This document shows, in pieces, positions 16,301-23,446 of a stretch of DNA of 29,615 bases. This stretch comes from a virus. Location: positions 1-29,615 of IMG/VR virus record IMGVR_UViG_3300029286_000187; one strand, 5' to 3'. Within the stretch, counting starts at the first letter, position 1, and the number at the start of each line of letters is the position of its first letter. The position numbers and the translations under genes are program-made. The notes below the pieces were generated by a model, which was given only the letters and a program-made list of their open reading frames with translations, made no database searches and was not told the origin of the DNA.

Positions 16301-16388
16301 ATTCTTCTGACTTACCTAATATACCTAAGTTTTCAAGCTCTTCTAGATATTCTGATGTATTACGTCTGTGTTTTTTATGTAAAGACAT
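13323..16388 (-). CDS. Large multidomain protein: ADP-ribosyltransferase-like, HExxH metallopeptidase and Tudor-like domains
   Basis: A 1021-residue protein. Residues ~100-225 fit an R-S-E ADP-ribosyltransferase: LYLMHRG with R109, T133-S134-W135 in ERTSWTPDKEVAENFG, VVSAWIPESNLIH, and E219-K220-E221. Residues ~350-480 form another globular region (INIYGAHYPVVRLMDDNKTL; HVIEIHHPDYRHSARIM). HEAGH at 550-554 is a zinc-peptidase HExxH motif in QQVLHEAGHALLTPPG. Residues ~770-810 (GDRVNHKAHGVGTVRQ, then YTVGFDN) look like a Tudor/SH3-like DNA- or protein-binding module. Linkers hold L-R-K-D-E and F-N-K-A-E sites. A short hydrophobic stretch lies near 870. This architecture matches polyvalent proteins that phages inject to modify host targets. 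An accessory or internal virion role is inferred from position; no signal peptide is present. Confidence 0.7.
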   Translation of the reverse strand: MSLHKKHRRNTSEYLEELENLGILGKSEEYEKLEKGSLQRRHKFNPKAPENDKTRLQQRAWTHDEESEARDSLQPMDDTAKFRSLRKLAGQTHVRKHPQTGENLYLMHRGMGQEEFAGTNKNGKTVHIAGERTSWTPDKEVAENFGQENGDRATYGGGVVSAWIPESNLIHNPNQFNAPSNIKDEGNLSEFQKQLNSTKASIGKYGSKFKDRSVTEREEKEWIVEHDKHGFHHANLDALVPHKADAKINQKQGKSGDKSSYKAKDLKQMKPRDTHQGQFGWTPKEKLAASEKINNSLRKDEEMDEAPKKSKGAKQEEEKVGEALSNLATDKQTTAGMNSRIYSMPSADKMKRSKMAQKTGQIPSSINIYGAHYPVVRLMDDNKTLLVHTSPYGQDGKTEELIEKIGMQLPEHFPDAHVIEIHHPDYRHSARIMKMRNPNTIAEYLKHASENHPDENYRKHAAEAHLHLTNLNKIKKGEFTKPIHAKRTASEGFDYDKNVKGRVDRLHNYLTSLGLTPDVQDDESGRDLGSKSPTSLTINRQGDPHDQQVLHEAGHALLTPPGMNLPEYQNRIGAPGFLGKLKQTQTSGELKPMHGGGMPEQTAQHMEGGIARRAGIEPFRTPKRGKEGTSEELAREHAKQTLNDLDQGFYRFDPFTGEKELQANPNTLINAKSHKDSGLFGKIRRQLIEQRKSRANIPQEDLDDMAASEKDVSKPFGQHPRNWYKDKKSQEKRKIIAEKDRQKTGAKKPLDAALDKFKDFNKAEAPKPFKTGDRVNHKAHGVGTVRQSHGDGHYTVGFDNSKDTSLNYKGLKVHSNDFNKPQIKKSSVASSPVVPEQLEGSLQKPFKSKKKRKVSSDEIQKWEGKALKSGALALALAHGAHYMNQENVEAAKTPASREVAAAPIDPAQRARESGRAQADADVAQIMQRNFVKHNPYKPSHIAMKETIKSSPDLMNKYGYALKMSKPALSELVQSHPTMGQEVGEAHYSKLNQEFGGDNEKIDHAWRNGIKATKVKFGMENQ

Positions 16389-16444
16389 GTATAATCCTAT
16401 TAAATAGATTTTAATTCTTCTATATATTCGTCAGTGTTTTTTCT
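16335..16444 (-). repeat. Diverged duplication at the endonuclease / 1021-residue gene border
   Basis: The segment 16412-16444 encodes RKNTDEYIEEL at the endonuclease C-terminus, and 16335-16367 encodes RRNTSEYLEEL near the N-terminus of the next protein. Eight of eleven residues are identical, with many differences at third codon positions. Confidence 0.55.
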
Positions 16445-17302
16445 AAAGAAATCTTGTTTTTTGGTAGAAGGTACTTTCGGTAGTACACCTATAAAACTCA
16501 AAAAGATTCTGCTTTGCCAAATTTCTTGAGCTTCCCAACTATCTTCAGCTATATGTAAAACTTCAATCCCGATACTACTAAAAAAAGCATCCTTATCGGC
16601 GTGATAGTTACTAGCTTCCTCTATCGAAATGTTCTTATTTTTAGCCAATACACTTACTGAGTGCCAATAAGTACCATCGTACTCTATACCCTTATTAAGA
16701 CTTGGGATATAGATATCCAACTGATATCTGCTTTGCCTAAATCTCTTATCTTTATTAAAGAAATACCTCTGAATTGCATCGGGATGGTATCGCTGGACTT
16801 TGCTTAAGATAAATCTCTCTGCTGTTGATGAGTTAGTACTCCTTATCATATGTTGGCAAATATCATCTATCCAACCATTTTTAAGCGCCGCTAAATAAGA
16901 ACCCGCATCGTTAATACAAAATTCCCTTTTGGTCTTGTATTTTACAGCATCTTTAGCTGCGCTTTCTTTAGTGTGTTTTTGTATTTTTTTTACACAATGC
17001 ATATGTGAGCATACGCTGTCTAAGGAATCCTCGCCCATTAAAAGAGCCTGAGTGTAAGCTTGCTTATTACTTTTTTGGAAAACAGTTCTTGTTCTATATA
17101 GCCCTGCTATATCCTTGATTTCTTCGCTAGAATATTTTTTATAATTTTTCTGTTGCATATGAGAGCATATATCATCTAAAACACCCTGTCTGGAGGCTGA
17201 AAGATAGGCAGGATTGTCAAATTTTTGAAAATGACTTTTTTTAGTATACTTTGCAGCTACTTGCTTTAATTTATCTAAAGACCATTTTCTAGAACGGCTC
17301 AT
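16400..17302 (-). CDS. EDxHD (Vsr-like) homing endonuclease with three DNA-binding repeats
   Basis: A 300-residue protein. Residues 1-~150 contain three repeats of ~50 residues, each with 'K/R-x-x-F/V-x-x-x-x-x-x-A/S-Y' and ending in [IV]C-x-HM: LDDICSHM, LDSVCSHM and IDDICQHM. Residues ~155-285 form a nuclease core: QLDIYIPSLNKGIEYDGTYW, with E207, D209 and H213, followed by ADKDAFFSSIGIEVLHI and an EDSW element. This fits the Vsr-related EDxHD homing endonucleases exemplified by I-Bth0305I. The gene lies between the 251- and 1021-residue proteins, overlapping the former as ATGA. Its last 14 residues (RKNTDEYIEELKSI) resemble the N-terminus of the next protein, a likely trace of its insertion. 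Confidence 0.8.
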   Translation of the reverse strand: MSRSRKWSLDKLKQVAAKYTKKSHFQKFDNPAYLSASRQGVLDDICSHMQQKNYKKYSSEEIKDIAGLYRTRTVFQKSNKQAYTQALLMGEDSLDSVCSHMHCVKKIQKHTKESAAKDAVKYKTKREFCINDAGSYLAALKNGWIDDICQHMIRSTNSSTAERFILSKVQRYHPDAIQRYFFNKDKRFRQSRYQLDIYIPSLNKGIEYDGTYWHSVSVLAKNKNISIEEASNYHADKDAFFSSIGIEVLHIAEDSWEAQEIWQSRIFLSFIGVLPKVPSTKKQDFFRKNTDEYIEELKSI

Positions 17303-18054
17303 TTTTCACCATGCCATTTACTATTATAAACCCATTCAGGAACAAGTCCAGCTTTTTGTGGAGCGTAGATAGTATTTTTAGGATTTTTCTTATTATTCTC
17401 TGCATGAGGTCCGAAATTCACCCAAGAATTCTGCATAATTAACTCATTAGCGAGAGCTGGTTGAGCTGACTGGCTATACATTTTTTTGTGGGTCAAATAA
17501 GCCTGATGCTCTCCTGTAGGACCGAATCCTGATTTGCCACCCATATGATGACCATTTATGTCATGAACTTGCCTCAGTAGGTCATTAGCCATCATTTGCT
17601 CCCCATCATGAGAGTAAAACTCAGTAGGTTGCAATAAAGGGTGGTCTTTTGGATGCTCTCCCTCAGAGCCAAAACCCATAGAAGTGGGAAAGTAATACAA
17701 ATGCTTATTGTTTTCGATATCGTAATGCATTTCTTTAGAGTTTTTATACGGTTGAAAATCTGGGTCTGTTATCCTAGAAAATTTATAACCCTTACCTAAT
17801 AAATCCTTATATTGTTTTTTAGTTTCTTTGATTAGTGAATTATAAGCGTTTTTAACTTGAGGATGATTAGGCTCATGCTTCATTGTTTCATAGGCGTGAG
17901 CAATTCTCGCACCATGTTCTGGATTTAAAGAAACCTTAGGAACTACTGAAGATTTTTTATTAAGCATATCTGTATCAATAAAGCCTTTTTTAAGCTCTGA
18001 TTCTACAATATCCTCAATCTTACTGAGTAGTTCTAGATTTTCTTTAATACTCAT
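17299..18054 (-). CDS. Conserved phage domain protein with HDINGHH and NFGPH motifs
   Basis: A 251-residue protein. After ~45 variable residues it carries a highly conserved phage/mobile-element domain: ARIAHAYETMKHEPNHPQVK, LIKETKKQYKDLLGKGYKF, SMGFGSEGEHPKDHPLL, then MANDLLRQVHDINGHHMGGK, a GFGPTGEHQAYLTHKKMYS stretch, and NSWVNFGPHAENNK, ending in APQKAGLVPEWVYN. The same block occurs in large polyvalent proteins and as stand-alone proteins of jumbo phages. Its invariant H-D-x-x-G-H, G-E, Q-N-S-W and N-F-G-P-H suggest an enzyme active site, but I know of no established activity. The start at 18054 is preferred (GGGG seven bases upstream, stop and start joined as TAATATG); an ATG four codons earlier is weaker. 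It lies between two giant proteins of the same cassette. Confidence 0.75.
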   Translation of the reverse strand: MSIKENLELLSKIEDIVESELKKGFIDTDMLNKKSSVVPKVSLNPEHGARIAHAYETMKHEPNHPQVKNAYNSLIKETKKQYKDLLGKGYKFSRITDPDFQPYKNSKEMHYDIENNKHLYYFPTSMGFGSEGEHPKDHPLLQPTEFYSHDGEQMMANDLLRQVHDINGHHMGGKSGFGPTGEHQAYLTHKKMYSQSAQPALANELIMQNSWVNFGPHAENNKKNPKNTIYAPQKAGLVPEWVYNSKWHGEK

Positions 18055-18055
18055 A

Positions 18056-21000
18056 TTAAACCCCATACCCTAGGTACTTTCTTAAAACTTTAATTTTGTC
18101 TAATAGTTTATCAGTATCTTCATTTTTAGCAAGTGTATTTACAAAAAGAACTTCGACCTTCATTAGCGTATCAGCAACATCAATAAAATGCTTAATTAAT
18201 CTAGGGTTAAGTTCTAGAGTATGACCGCCAAGAGCCTTATCGCCTTCAATTGGTTTATTTAATAAATCATCATTTTTATGAGGTACGTGCTCGGCAGTAA
18301 GACCTGCATTATTAGCATCGCTTCTTAAGTGTTCTATATCTGTCAGGTTTTCTGCAACGTTAGGAATACTCATTCCATTATAACCATGGTCTGAGTCTAT
18401 CTGCTTAAGTTTTGCGCCGTGTTGTCCAAACAAGTCTTTATGATGTTGTGATAATTTCCTATGAGTGTCTGCCGCTGGATTAGTACCCAACTCACTAGCT
18501 ATTTTATCATGAATTAAATTCATTTGAGCATGATGGTCCATAGCCATCTTATGTTTTGTAGGGTCACTACCAGACGAGCCTTTCTTAACAAAAGTGCTTT
18601 TGCCAGTATCTGTTAATGGTAATGTATCGCCAGATACAGGCTTAAAACCCATAGATTTAGGAACTTTACCGTAACTATCATTATAAACACTATGAGTAGT
18701 GTCCGAACCGGTGTGAGCTGACTTAGACTCTGGAGAGTGAGTTGAGATTTTTTCTACGCCATGTTTCTTAGCTTCTTTAATAATGTGATTCAGTAAAGCT
18801 TCACGCCAGTTTTTATGGTAATCAGAAATCTTCTCGATATGACTAGCCTTATCTTCATGACCGTTACTCTTAAGATACTGAGTCATTGTCTTACCAAAGT
18901 CCGATTGAAGTTCATCAACTAGCCAGTGTTTCGGGTCTGACATATCTACACGAGACCAAGCAATCGTTCTATCTTTAGTAGGATGTCCAGAACGCTTAGA
19001 AGTTTCCATTACTTTATTGAAAGTTCTAAACATTTCAGGGTCTTCTTTGATAGGAGCTAAAGACTCATCCGTATGGTCTAAACGCATAATGGTCTCATCT
19101 TGACGATTAAGATTCTGCATTTTATTAGAATCCCATTTACCGTAACTTATTCCATACTTAGTCTTAGGTATCTGAGCTATTTTTTCATCTACTTCAGCTT
19201 CAGTTAATTTACCTTTACCGTCAAAAATTTTCTTCCACTTCTCTTTCTGGTTAGGGAATATTTTATGCATAGTTCCAACGTCAATAGAGCCACCGTTAGC
19301 TTTAGCGTGGTCTTTTACCATTTCATAAGCGTGTTGGTCTTCTCCATACTCATGCTCTCTAGAACGCTCTTTTATATACTTATCTAGAAATGGACCATTA
19401 GCTCCATCTCCAGTTTTATTAATCCTGTTCTCTTTTAATTGCTGATATTCTGGTAAATGGTCACGAATATGCTCAGGAACAAATCTATCATCATTATGAG
19501 AGTTAGCGTAAAGGTCTGGTAAAAGCTCTTCTTTGAAGTGTCTTTCTTTCCATTCTTTCTCACCTTCTGCACGAGAGTTATTATATCCTTCGCTATAGTA
19601 ATAATCATCTGAATGGTCTTCGTAATAATCATCAGGTAAGTCACCTGAATTATCCATGTGAGTACGCCACTCATTTACAGCGTCAGTATATCTGTCGTCA
19701 AAATCAGGGTGGTTATGAATAGTGTAGTCGTCATGATTAGCGTAATCTATCTGTAAAGGACCGCCAAATTCATCTAATTTATCATGAATATGGTCCATGT
19801 CGATAGTATCGGCTTTCTCATTATACGGAATACCAATTTCAGAAGGATGCTCCATCCCTGTATGTTCTTTAAAATCGTCTAAATTAATAAGATTATTTCT
19901 ATCGTATTCTTCAGCTAGTTTATTTAAAGCATCAAAGTCATTACGACCTTCATTTTGTTTAGATTTAGCGTTATCGCCTTTCCAATCGTGATTCTCTCTT
20001 AGATGCTCATCAACCCAATCCTCTCCGCCTCTATGGTCTGAAGGGTCTTTATCTTTCCAAGCATTGATATTGTTATCACGAAGATATTTATCCATAGAAT
20101 AGCTTTCGTTAGCCCAGTTATCTCCAGCTTCACGCATATCGTCTTCGTGCTCATTCCAATAATCTTCTTCTACATCATCGATATCAAAAACATCTTTTTT
20201 GTCTTTTTTAAATCTATTCTGTAATTGCTCGTCATCATAACCATGCTGCTCATGGTCTTGATTCCATTTACGGAACATTTCAACGCCATGTTTAGGGTCT
20301 ATATCTTGATTATGGTATAAATTATATTTTTCATCAAAAGAGCCGTGTCTTTTGATGTGGTCTGCTTGGTCATCAGAGATATGTTTAGAGGCAGCTAATT
20401 TACTAGCCATTCCTTGGTCGTAGCCTTCGCCGTGATTCCAATTATTCCAATTATGCTCACCTTCAAATTCAACCTCAGGAAGTTCATTATCTTGAAATGG
20501 AGTTAATCTATTACCTTCAGCATCAGTCTGCTCTCCACCTTCAATACCAAGATACTTATCTGCAAAAGCCTTTCTTTCAATTTCAGGTAATTTACCTAAT
20601 ACATGGTCAAACTGGTCTTGGGATGTTAAATCTTTATGTCTCTGAGATGGATGATTGAGAATAGCTCTAGCTTCAGCGGCTCCAAACTTCTGGTCACTAC
20701 CTTCAGGATTAGCCATCTCGGATTCAATATGATTTCTTAAATCTCTACCAGAAATTTTATCTATAGTCTTATCATCTTTAATAAGGCTGTTTTTAATATC
20801 ATCTGGTAACTTATCAAACATTCTAGCTACGGCTGCCGGATTCTTATCGTGTAGAAATCTAAAGTGTTTTTCTTCTAAATTATCATTTTGAGCAAGTCTA
20901 CCAAATACATCATTTGCCACTTCTTCGTCACTATCAGTCCTATGCCTAGTTGCTATAATACTATCTTTGCCTTTAGCAACATCTTCTAGTAGAGATTGAG

Positions 21001-21364
21001 GAACTTGTCCATGTCTGACTATAGCTTCTAAAGTATCTCTAGCGCCTTCATTTCCCTTAGCTTTCTTTTTTAAGGCTTGGAATATTTTCTCGTTATTTGC
21101 CTCAGTATTTTGACCGCTTTCTTGAATCATAGTTCTTATAGCTCTAGGATTTTCGTTTAAAAAGCCCGGATGTGTAGTTAGAGCATGAAAATACTCTTCT
21201 GGGGTGAAACCATGTTTTTGAGCGTGTCTTTGGATATTACTTGATGATTTATAACTACCGTCATCAGCTATTAATTGCTGATATTCATTTCTTAATCCAG
21301 AATTACTCTGCTCTTCTTGAGGTAACTCTGAATCTGGGAATAGTGGAAGTTTAGTTTTTTTCAT
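18056..21364 (-). CDS. Giant phage protein: helical repeats, acidic/aromatic centre, conserved VDELQSD domain
   Basis: A 1102-residue protein. Residues ~35-290 are alpha-helical and repeat-like (TLEAIVRHGQVPQSLLEDV; later NPAAVARMFDKLPDDIKNSL), as in HEAT- or LRV-like arrays. Residues ~300-620 are rich in D, H, N, W and Y (NWNNWNHGEGYD; later DDYYEDHSDDYYYSEGYN), probably disordered or repeat-like. From ~790 a conserved module begins: RTIAWSRVDMSDPKHWLVDE, with LQSDFG at ~817-822, then WREALLNHIIKEAKKHGVEK and ISTHSPESK. A 'V-[DE]-E-[LI]-Q-S-D' block followed by a long helix and a THTPE-like strand is found in large phage and mobile-element polyvalent proteins, activity unassigned. The C-terminus carries L-A-K-N-E and a basic helix. 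A packaged or injected internal protein is inferred. Confidence 0.6.
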   Translation of the reverse strand: MKKTKLPLFPDSELPQEEQSNSGLRNEYQQLIADDGSYKSSSNIQRHAQKHGFTPEEYFHALTTHPGFLNENPRAIRTMIQESGQNTEANNEKIFQALKKKAKGNEGARDTLEAIVRHGQVPQSLLEDVAKGKDSIIATRHRTDSDEEVANDVFGRLAQNDNLEEKHFRFLHDKNPAAVARMFDKLPDDIKNSLIKDDKTIDKISGRDLRNHIESEMANPEGSDQKFGAAEARAILNHPSQRHKDLTSQDQFDHVLGKLPEIERKAFADKYLGIEGGEQTDAEGNRLTPFQDNELPEVEFEGEHNWNNWNHGEGYDQGMASKLAASKHISDDQADHIKRHGSFDEKYNLYHNQDIDPKHGVEMFRKWNQDHEQHGYDDEQLQNRFKKDKKDVFDIDDVEEDYWNEHEDDMREAGDNWANESYSMDKYLRDNNINAWKDKDPSDHRGGEDWVDEHLRENHDWKGDNAKSKQNEGRNDFDALNKLAEEYDRNNLINLDDFKEHTGMEHPSEIGIPYNEKADTIDMDHIHDKLDEFGGPLQIDYANHDDYTIHNHPDFDDRYTDAVNEWRTHMDNSGDLPDDYYEDHSDDYYYSEGYNNSRAEGEKEWKERHFKEELLPDLYANSHNDDRFVPEHIRDHLPEYQQLKENRINKTGDGANGPFLDKYIKERSREHEYGEDQHAYEMVKDHAKANGGSIDVGTMHKIFPNQKEKWKKIFDGKGKLTEAEVDEKIAQIPKTKYGISYGKWDSNKMQNLNRQDETIMRLDHTDESLAPIKEDPEMFRTFNKVMETSKRSGHPTKDRTIAWSRVDMSDPKHWLVDELQSDFGKTMTQYLKSNGHEDKASHIEKISDYHKNWREALLNHIIKEAKKHGVEKISTHSPESKSAHTGSDTTHSVYNDSYGKVPKSMGFKPVSGDTLPLTDTGKSTFVKKGSSGSDPTKHKMAMDHHAQMNLIHDKIASELGTNPAADTHRKLSQHHKDLFGQHGAKLKQIDSDHGYNGMSIPNVAENLTDIEHLRSDANNAGLTAEHVPHKNDDLLNKPIEGDKALGGHTLELNPRLIKHFIDVADTLMKVEVLFVNTLAKNEDTDKLLDKIKVLRKYLGYGV

Positions 21365-21365
21365 A

Positions 21366-22550
21366 TTATTTGACCTTAAATGATTCTTTCAAATTATGTA
21401 AAAACTCAGGATTGTGATGACCGTAAACATTAGCGTGGGATTGGGCGTTAGACATTGATTTTTGCTCATCATGATGATTCTTTGAACTAGCTTCGTCATA
21501 ATCTTTAGGGTGCATCTCGTGTTCTTCGTTTACATCGGTTGGATGAAACATACCGACAACCATACCCATAGTATCTTTATCTAATCCGCTATTGTAAATA
21601 CCGTGATATCCAGCGTCTTTAATAGCTTGGTGGAAATCATCTTTATCTACTACGCCGGGATTGATTTGTCTTTGGTCAGCAAGGGCTTTAGCCTTACTCC
21701 ACAACTTATCTTTATCTTTAGCGATATCGTATATTTTTCTATTACCTAGATTAGTTACGTATTTAGATTTACTACCTGAAGTCACCAAACTCTCAGGCTT
21801 AGCACCTTCAGCATAGAAAAAAGCTAATTTGTGAGTTGGAGCGCCTTGCTTAGCTTCAGAGCCAATCTTACGAACACCATGAAATTTAGGCTCAATAGAT
21901 TTAAGACCTTGCTCAGGAGAGTAATGGATAAGATTTAAGTTAGGGCTAGGGTTGTCTAAAGGATGTTCTGAATCGTCTTCATTCTTACAAAGGTAGAAAG
22001 AACTACCCTCAGATTTTTGCATTTTCTTAGGAGGTTTAACAAACTTAGATTGAGTATGTAAATCATCGCCCATAAGATGGGTGAAGTGAGTACCGTCTTC
22101 TAGAGTTGAATAGAAATCCTCGGGCTCTTGATTATGGATAGTAGTTCCTTGACCCTTCTGATGCTTTCCAGCTTTGTCGCCGTTAACATAGTGAAGCTCG
22201 TGATTATATCCATCACCGCTTATAATAATACTCTCCTGACCTAACTTGCGAGCTAATTCATAAAAATGTTTATTGGCGTGTTTAGGAGGATTTTTTATCA
22301 ATAATGACCTTTCTAAGCCACCATACTTACCTTTCATATCTTCAATATCATATCCCTTACCCTCAAGCAATGCTTTAACGTCCTCATGACTTAAAGATGT
22401 TTCGGTAGGATATAATGGATTTTCAGCAGATATTATTATATGAGACTGTCTAAAAGGATAGTCCTTAGATGAAATATTTTTTTTAATATCTTCTAGATAC
22501 TTTTCCTTATTTGTATTTTTCTGAATTGTTTTTAAGGTTTTTTTATACAT
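21366..22550 (-). CDS. Two-domain phage protein: DUF3293-like N-terminus and ADP-ribosyltransferase-like C-terminus
   Basis: A 394-residue protein. Residues ~30-150 resemble the small DUF3293-type phage domain: SHIIISAENPLYPTETSLS, KGKYGGLERSLLIKNP, and ELARKLGQESIIISGDG. The linker (170-200) holds two hydrophobic-x-K-[SN]-E sites, M-Q-K-S-E and L-C-K-N-E. Residues ~203-345 form a second domain: LNLIHYSPEQGLKSIEP, HKLAFFYAEGAKPESLV, NRKIYDIAKDKDKL, and FHQAIKDAGYHGIYNSGL. The H-Y-S start, a central FFY strand and a late 'AGYHGIYN' element recall H-Y-E-type ADP-ribosyltransferase-like folds; the catalytic call is tentative. The C-terminus is H/N-rich. It overlaps the GIY-YIG gene by eight bases and starts the cassette of large proteins. 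Confidence 0.55.
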   Translation of the reverse strand: MYKKTLKTIQKNTNKEKYLEDIKKNISSKDYPFRQSHIIISAENPLYPTETSLSHEDVKALLEGKGYDIEDMKGKYGGLERSLLIKNPPKHANKHFYELARKLGQESIIISGDGYNHELHYVNGDKAGKHQKGQGTTIHNQEPEDFYSTLEDGTHFTHLMGDDLHTQSKFVKPPKKMQKSEGSSFYLCKNEDDSEHPLDNPSPNLNLIHYSPEQGLKSIEPKFHGVRKIGSEAKQGAPTHKLAFFYAEGAKPESLVTSGSKSKYVTNLGNRKIYDIAKDKDKLWSKAKALADQRQINPGVVDKDDFHQAIKDAGYHGIYNSGLDKDTMGMVVGMFHPTDVNEEHEMHPKDYDEASSKNHHDEQKSMSNAQSHANVYGHHNPEFLHNLKESFKVK

Positions 22551-23409
22551 AATTAAACTTATACTTATATTTTACTAAATTTGTTCTATTATGGAGATTG
22601 TCGGTTATAGATTGAGGAGAACATTTAAACTCTTCGGCAGCGGAATTTATAGAACTAAATATTTTATTTGTAGATAGCTCAATTACTTTCTTGCGAAAAG
22701 TAGGTTTTTCTATAATTACCTTATTTGATATTTTGCCGTCCCAATCGGTAAGTTTTATAAACTTTCTGCCTTTGCAACTATTAGAAACTCCTCTTAAATT
22801 TTCATTTATAGAAACGATAGAAATGTTTAATTTATTACTTAAATCATACTTATCTAAATAAACTATTCCTGTAGTTGTATCTACGATAGGGTTTGTTTTC
22901 TTAGTTTTAGGAAGTATAATACCATCCCAATTACATAAAAAATCAAACTTTCTATTTTTACAGAAAGAAGTTCTTCTGTTTATATTATTCATTAATACTT
23001 CACGACTGATGCTGAATTTCTTACATACTACTTCTGGGTTTTTATAAATATCTCCAGTTGTTGTATCTACAATACTTTTCTCTTTAATTTCCTGACGATT
23101 TTTCTTATACTCACGACTAAGAGTTTTATTATTACCTCCATGCGATAGATTATATCCATCAGGAGATAGAGTATTGAATTTATAGATATAATAAGTTTCT
23201 AAATAATTTAATTCAGTTAATGAATTAGCTCCATCAATTTCTTCTATTTTAAAGTTTTGTTTTCCGTACTTTTGAATAGCTTTAGAGATAGCACTAACTC
23301 TCTCTCTACTAGGTTTACAATGACAATTCCATCTTGTTTTTATACTTTGGATAGTCTGACCTACGTAGACTTTATTATTGATTAAATTAGTTACCTTATA
23401 TATGAACAT
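22543..23409 (-). CDS. GIY-YIG homing endonuclease with three NUMOD/IENR repeats
   Basis: A 288-residue protein. The nuclease domain (residues 1-~95) has FIYKVTNLINNKVYVGQT, the conserved R-W within KTRWNCHC, and the catalytic-type glutamate in LNYLETYYIYK, followed by DGYNLSHGGNN. Three repeats follow, beginning IVDTTTGDIY, IVDTTTGIVY and VIELSTNKIF, each with a helix-turn-helix-like half and a 'C-K-x-R-K-F' or 'K-Y-K-F' ending (NUMOD1/IENR1 type); these would read the target DNA. There is no ribosome-binding site before the ATG, but an extended -10 promoter lies five bases upstream, so the mRNA may be leaderless. The gene separates the adaptor from the 394-residue protein. It is larger than the relative at 5957-6526 but shares the N-terminal pattern. 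Confidence 0.92.
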   Translation of the reverse strand: MFIYKVTNLINNKVYVGQTIQSIKTRWNCHCKPSRERVSAISKAIQKYGKQNFKIEEIDGANSLTELNYLETYYIYKFNTLSPDGYNLSHGGNNKTLSREYKKNRQEIKEKSIVDTTTGDIYKNPEVVCKKFSISREVLMNNINRRTSFCKNRKFDFLCNWDGIILPKTKKTNPIVDTTTGIVYLDKYDLSNKLNISIVSINENLRGVSNSCKGRKFIKLTDWDGKISNKVIIEKPTFRKKVIELSTNKIFSSINSAAEEFKCSPQSITDNLHNRTNLVKYKYKFNYV

Positions 23410-23414
23410 AATTT

Positions 23415-23442
23415 ATTATACCATAAATAGAGGATTTTACAA
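23415..23442 (-). promoter_or_regulatory. Extended -10 promoter abutting the GIY-YIG start codon
   Basis: On the minus strand TTGTAA (23437-23442), 16 bases, then TGG-TATAAT with the hexamer at 23415-23420. The predicted +1 falls on the ATG at 23409-23407, predicting a leaderless mRNA. The whole element is closely similar to the lysin promoter at 13279-13308 (both CTTGTAAAA...GGTATAAT). Confidence 0.6.
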
Positions 23443-23446
23443 GGGT

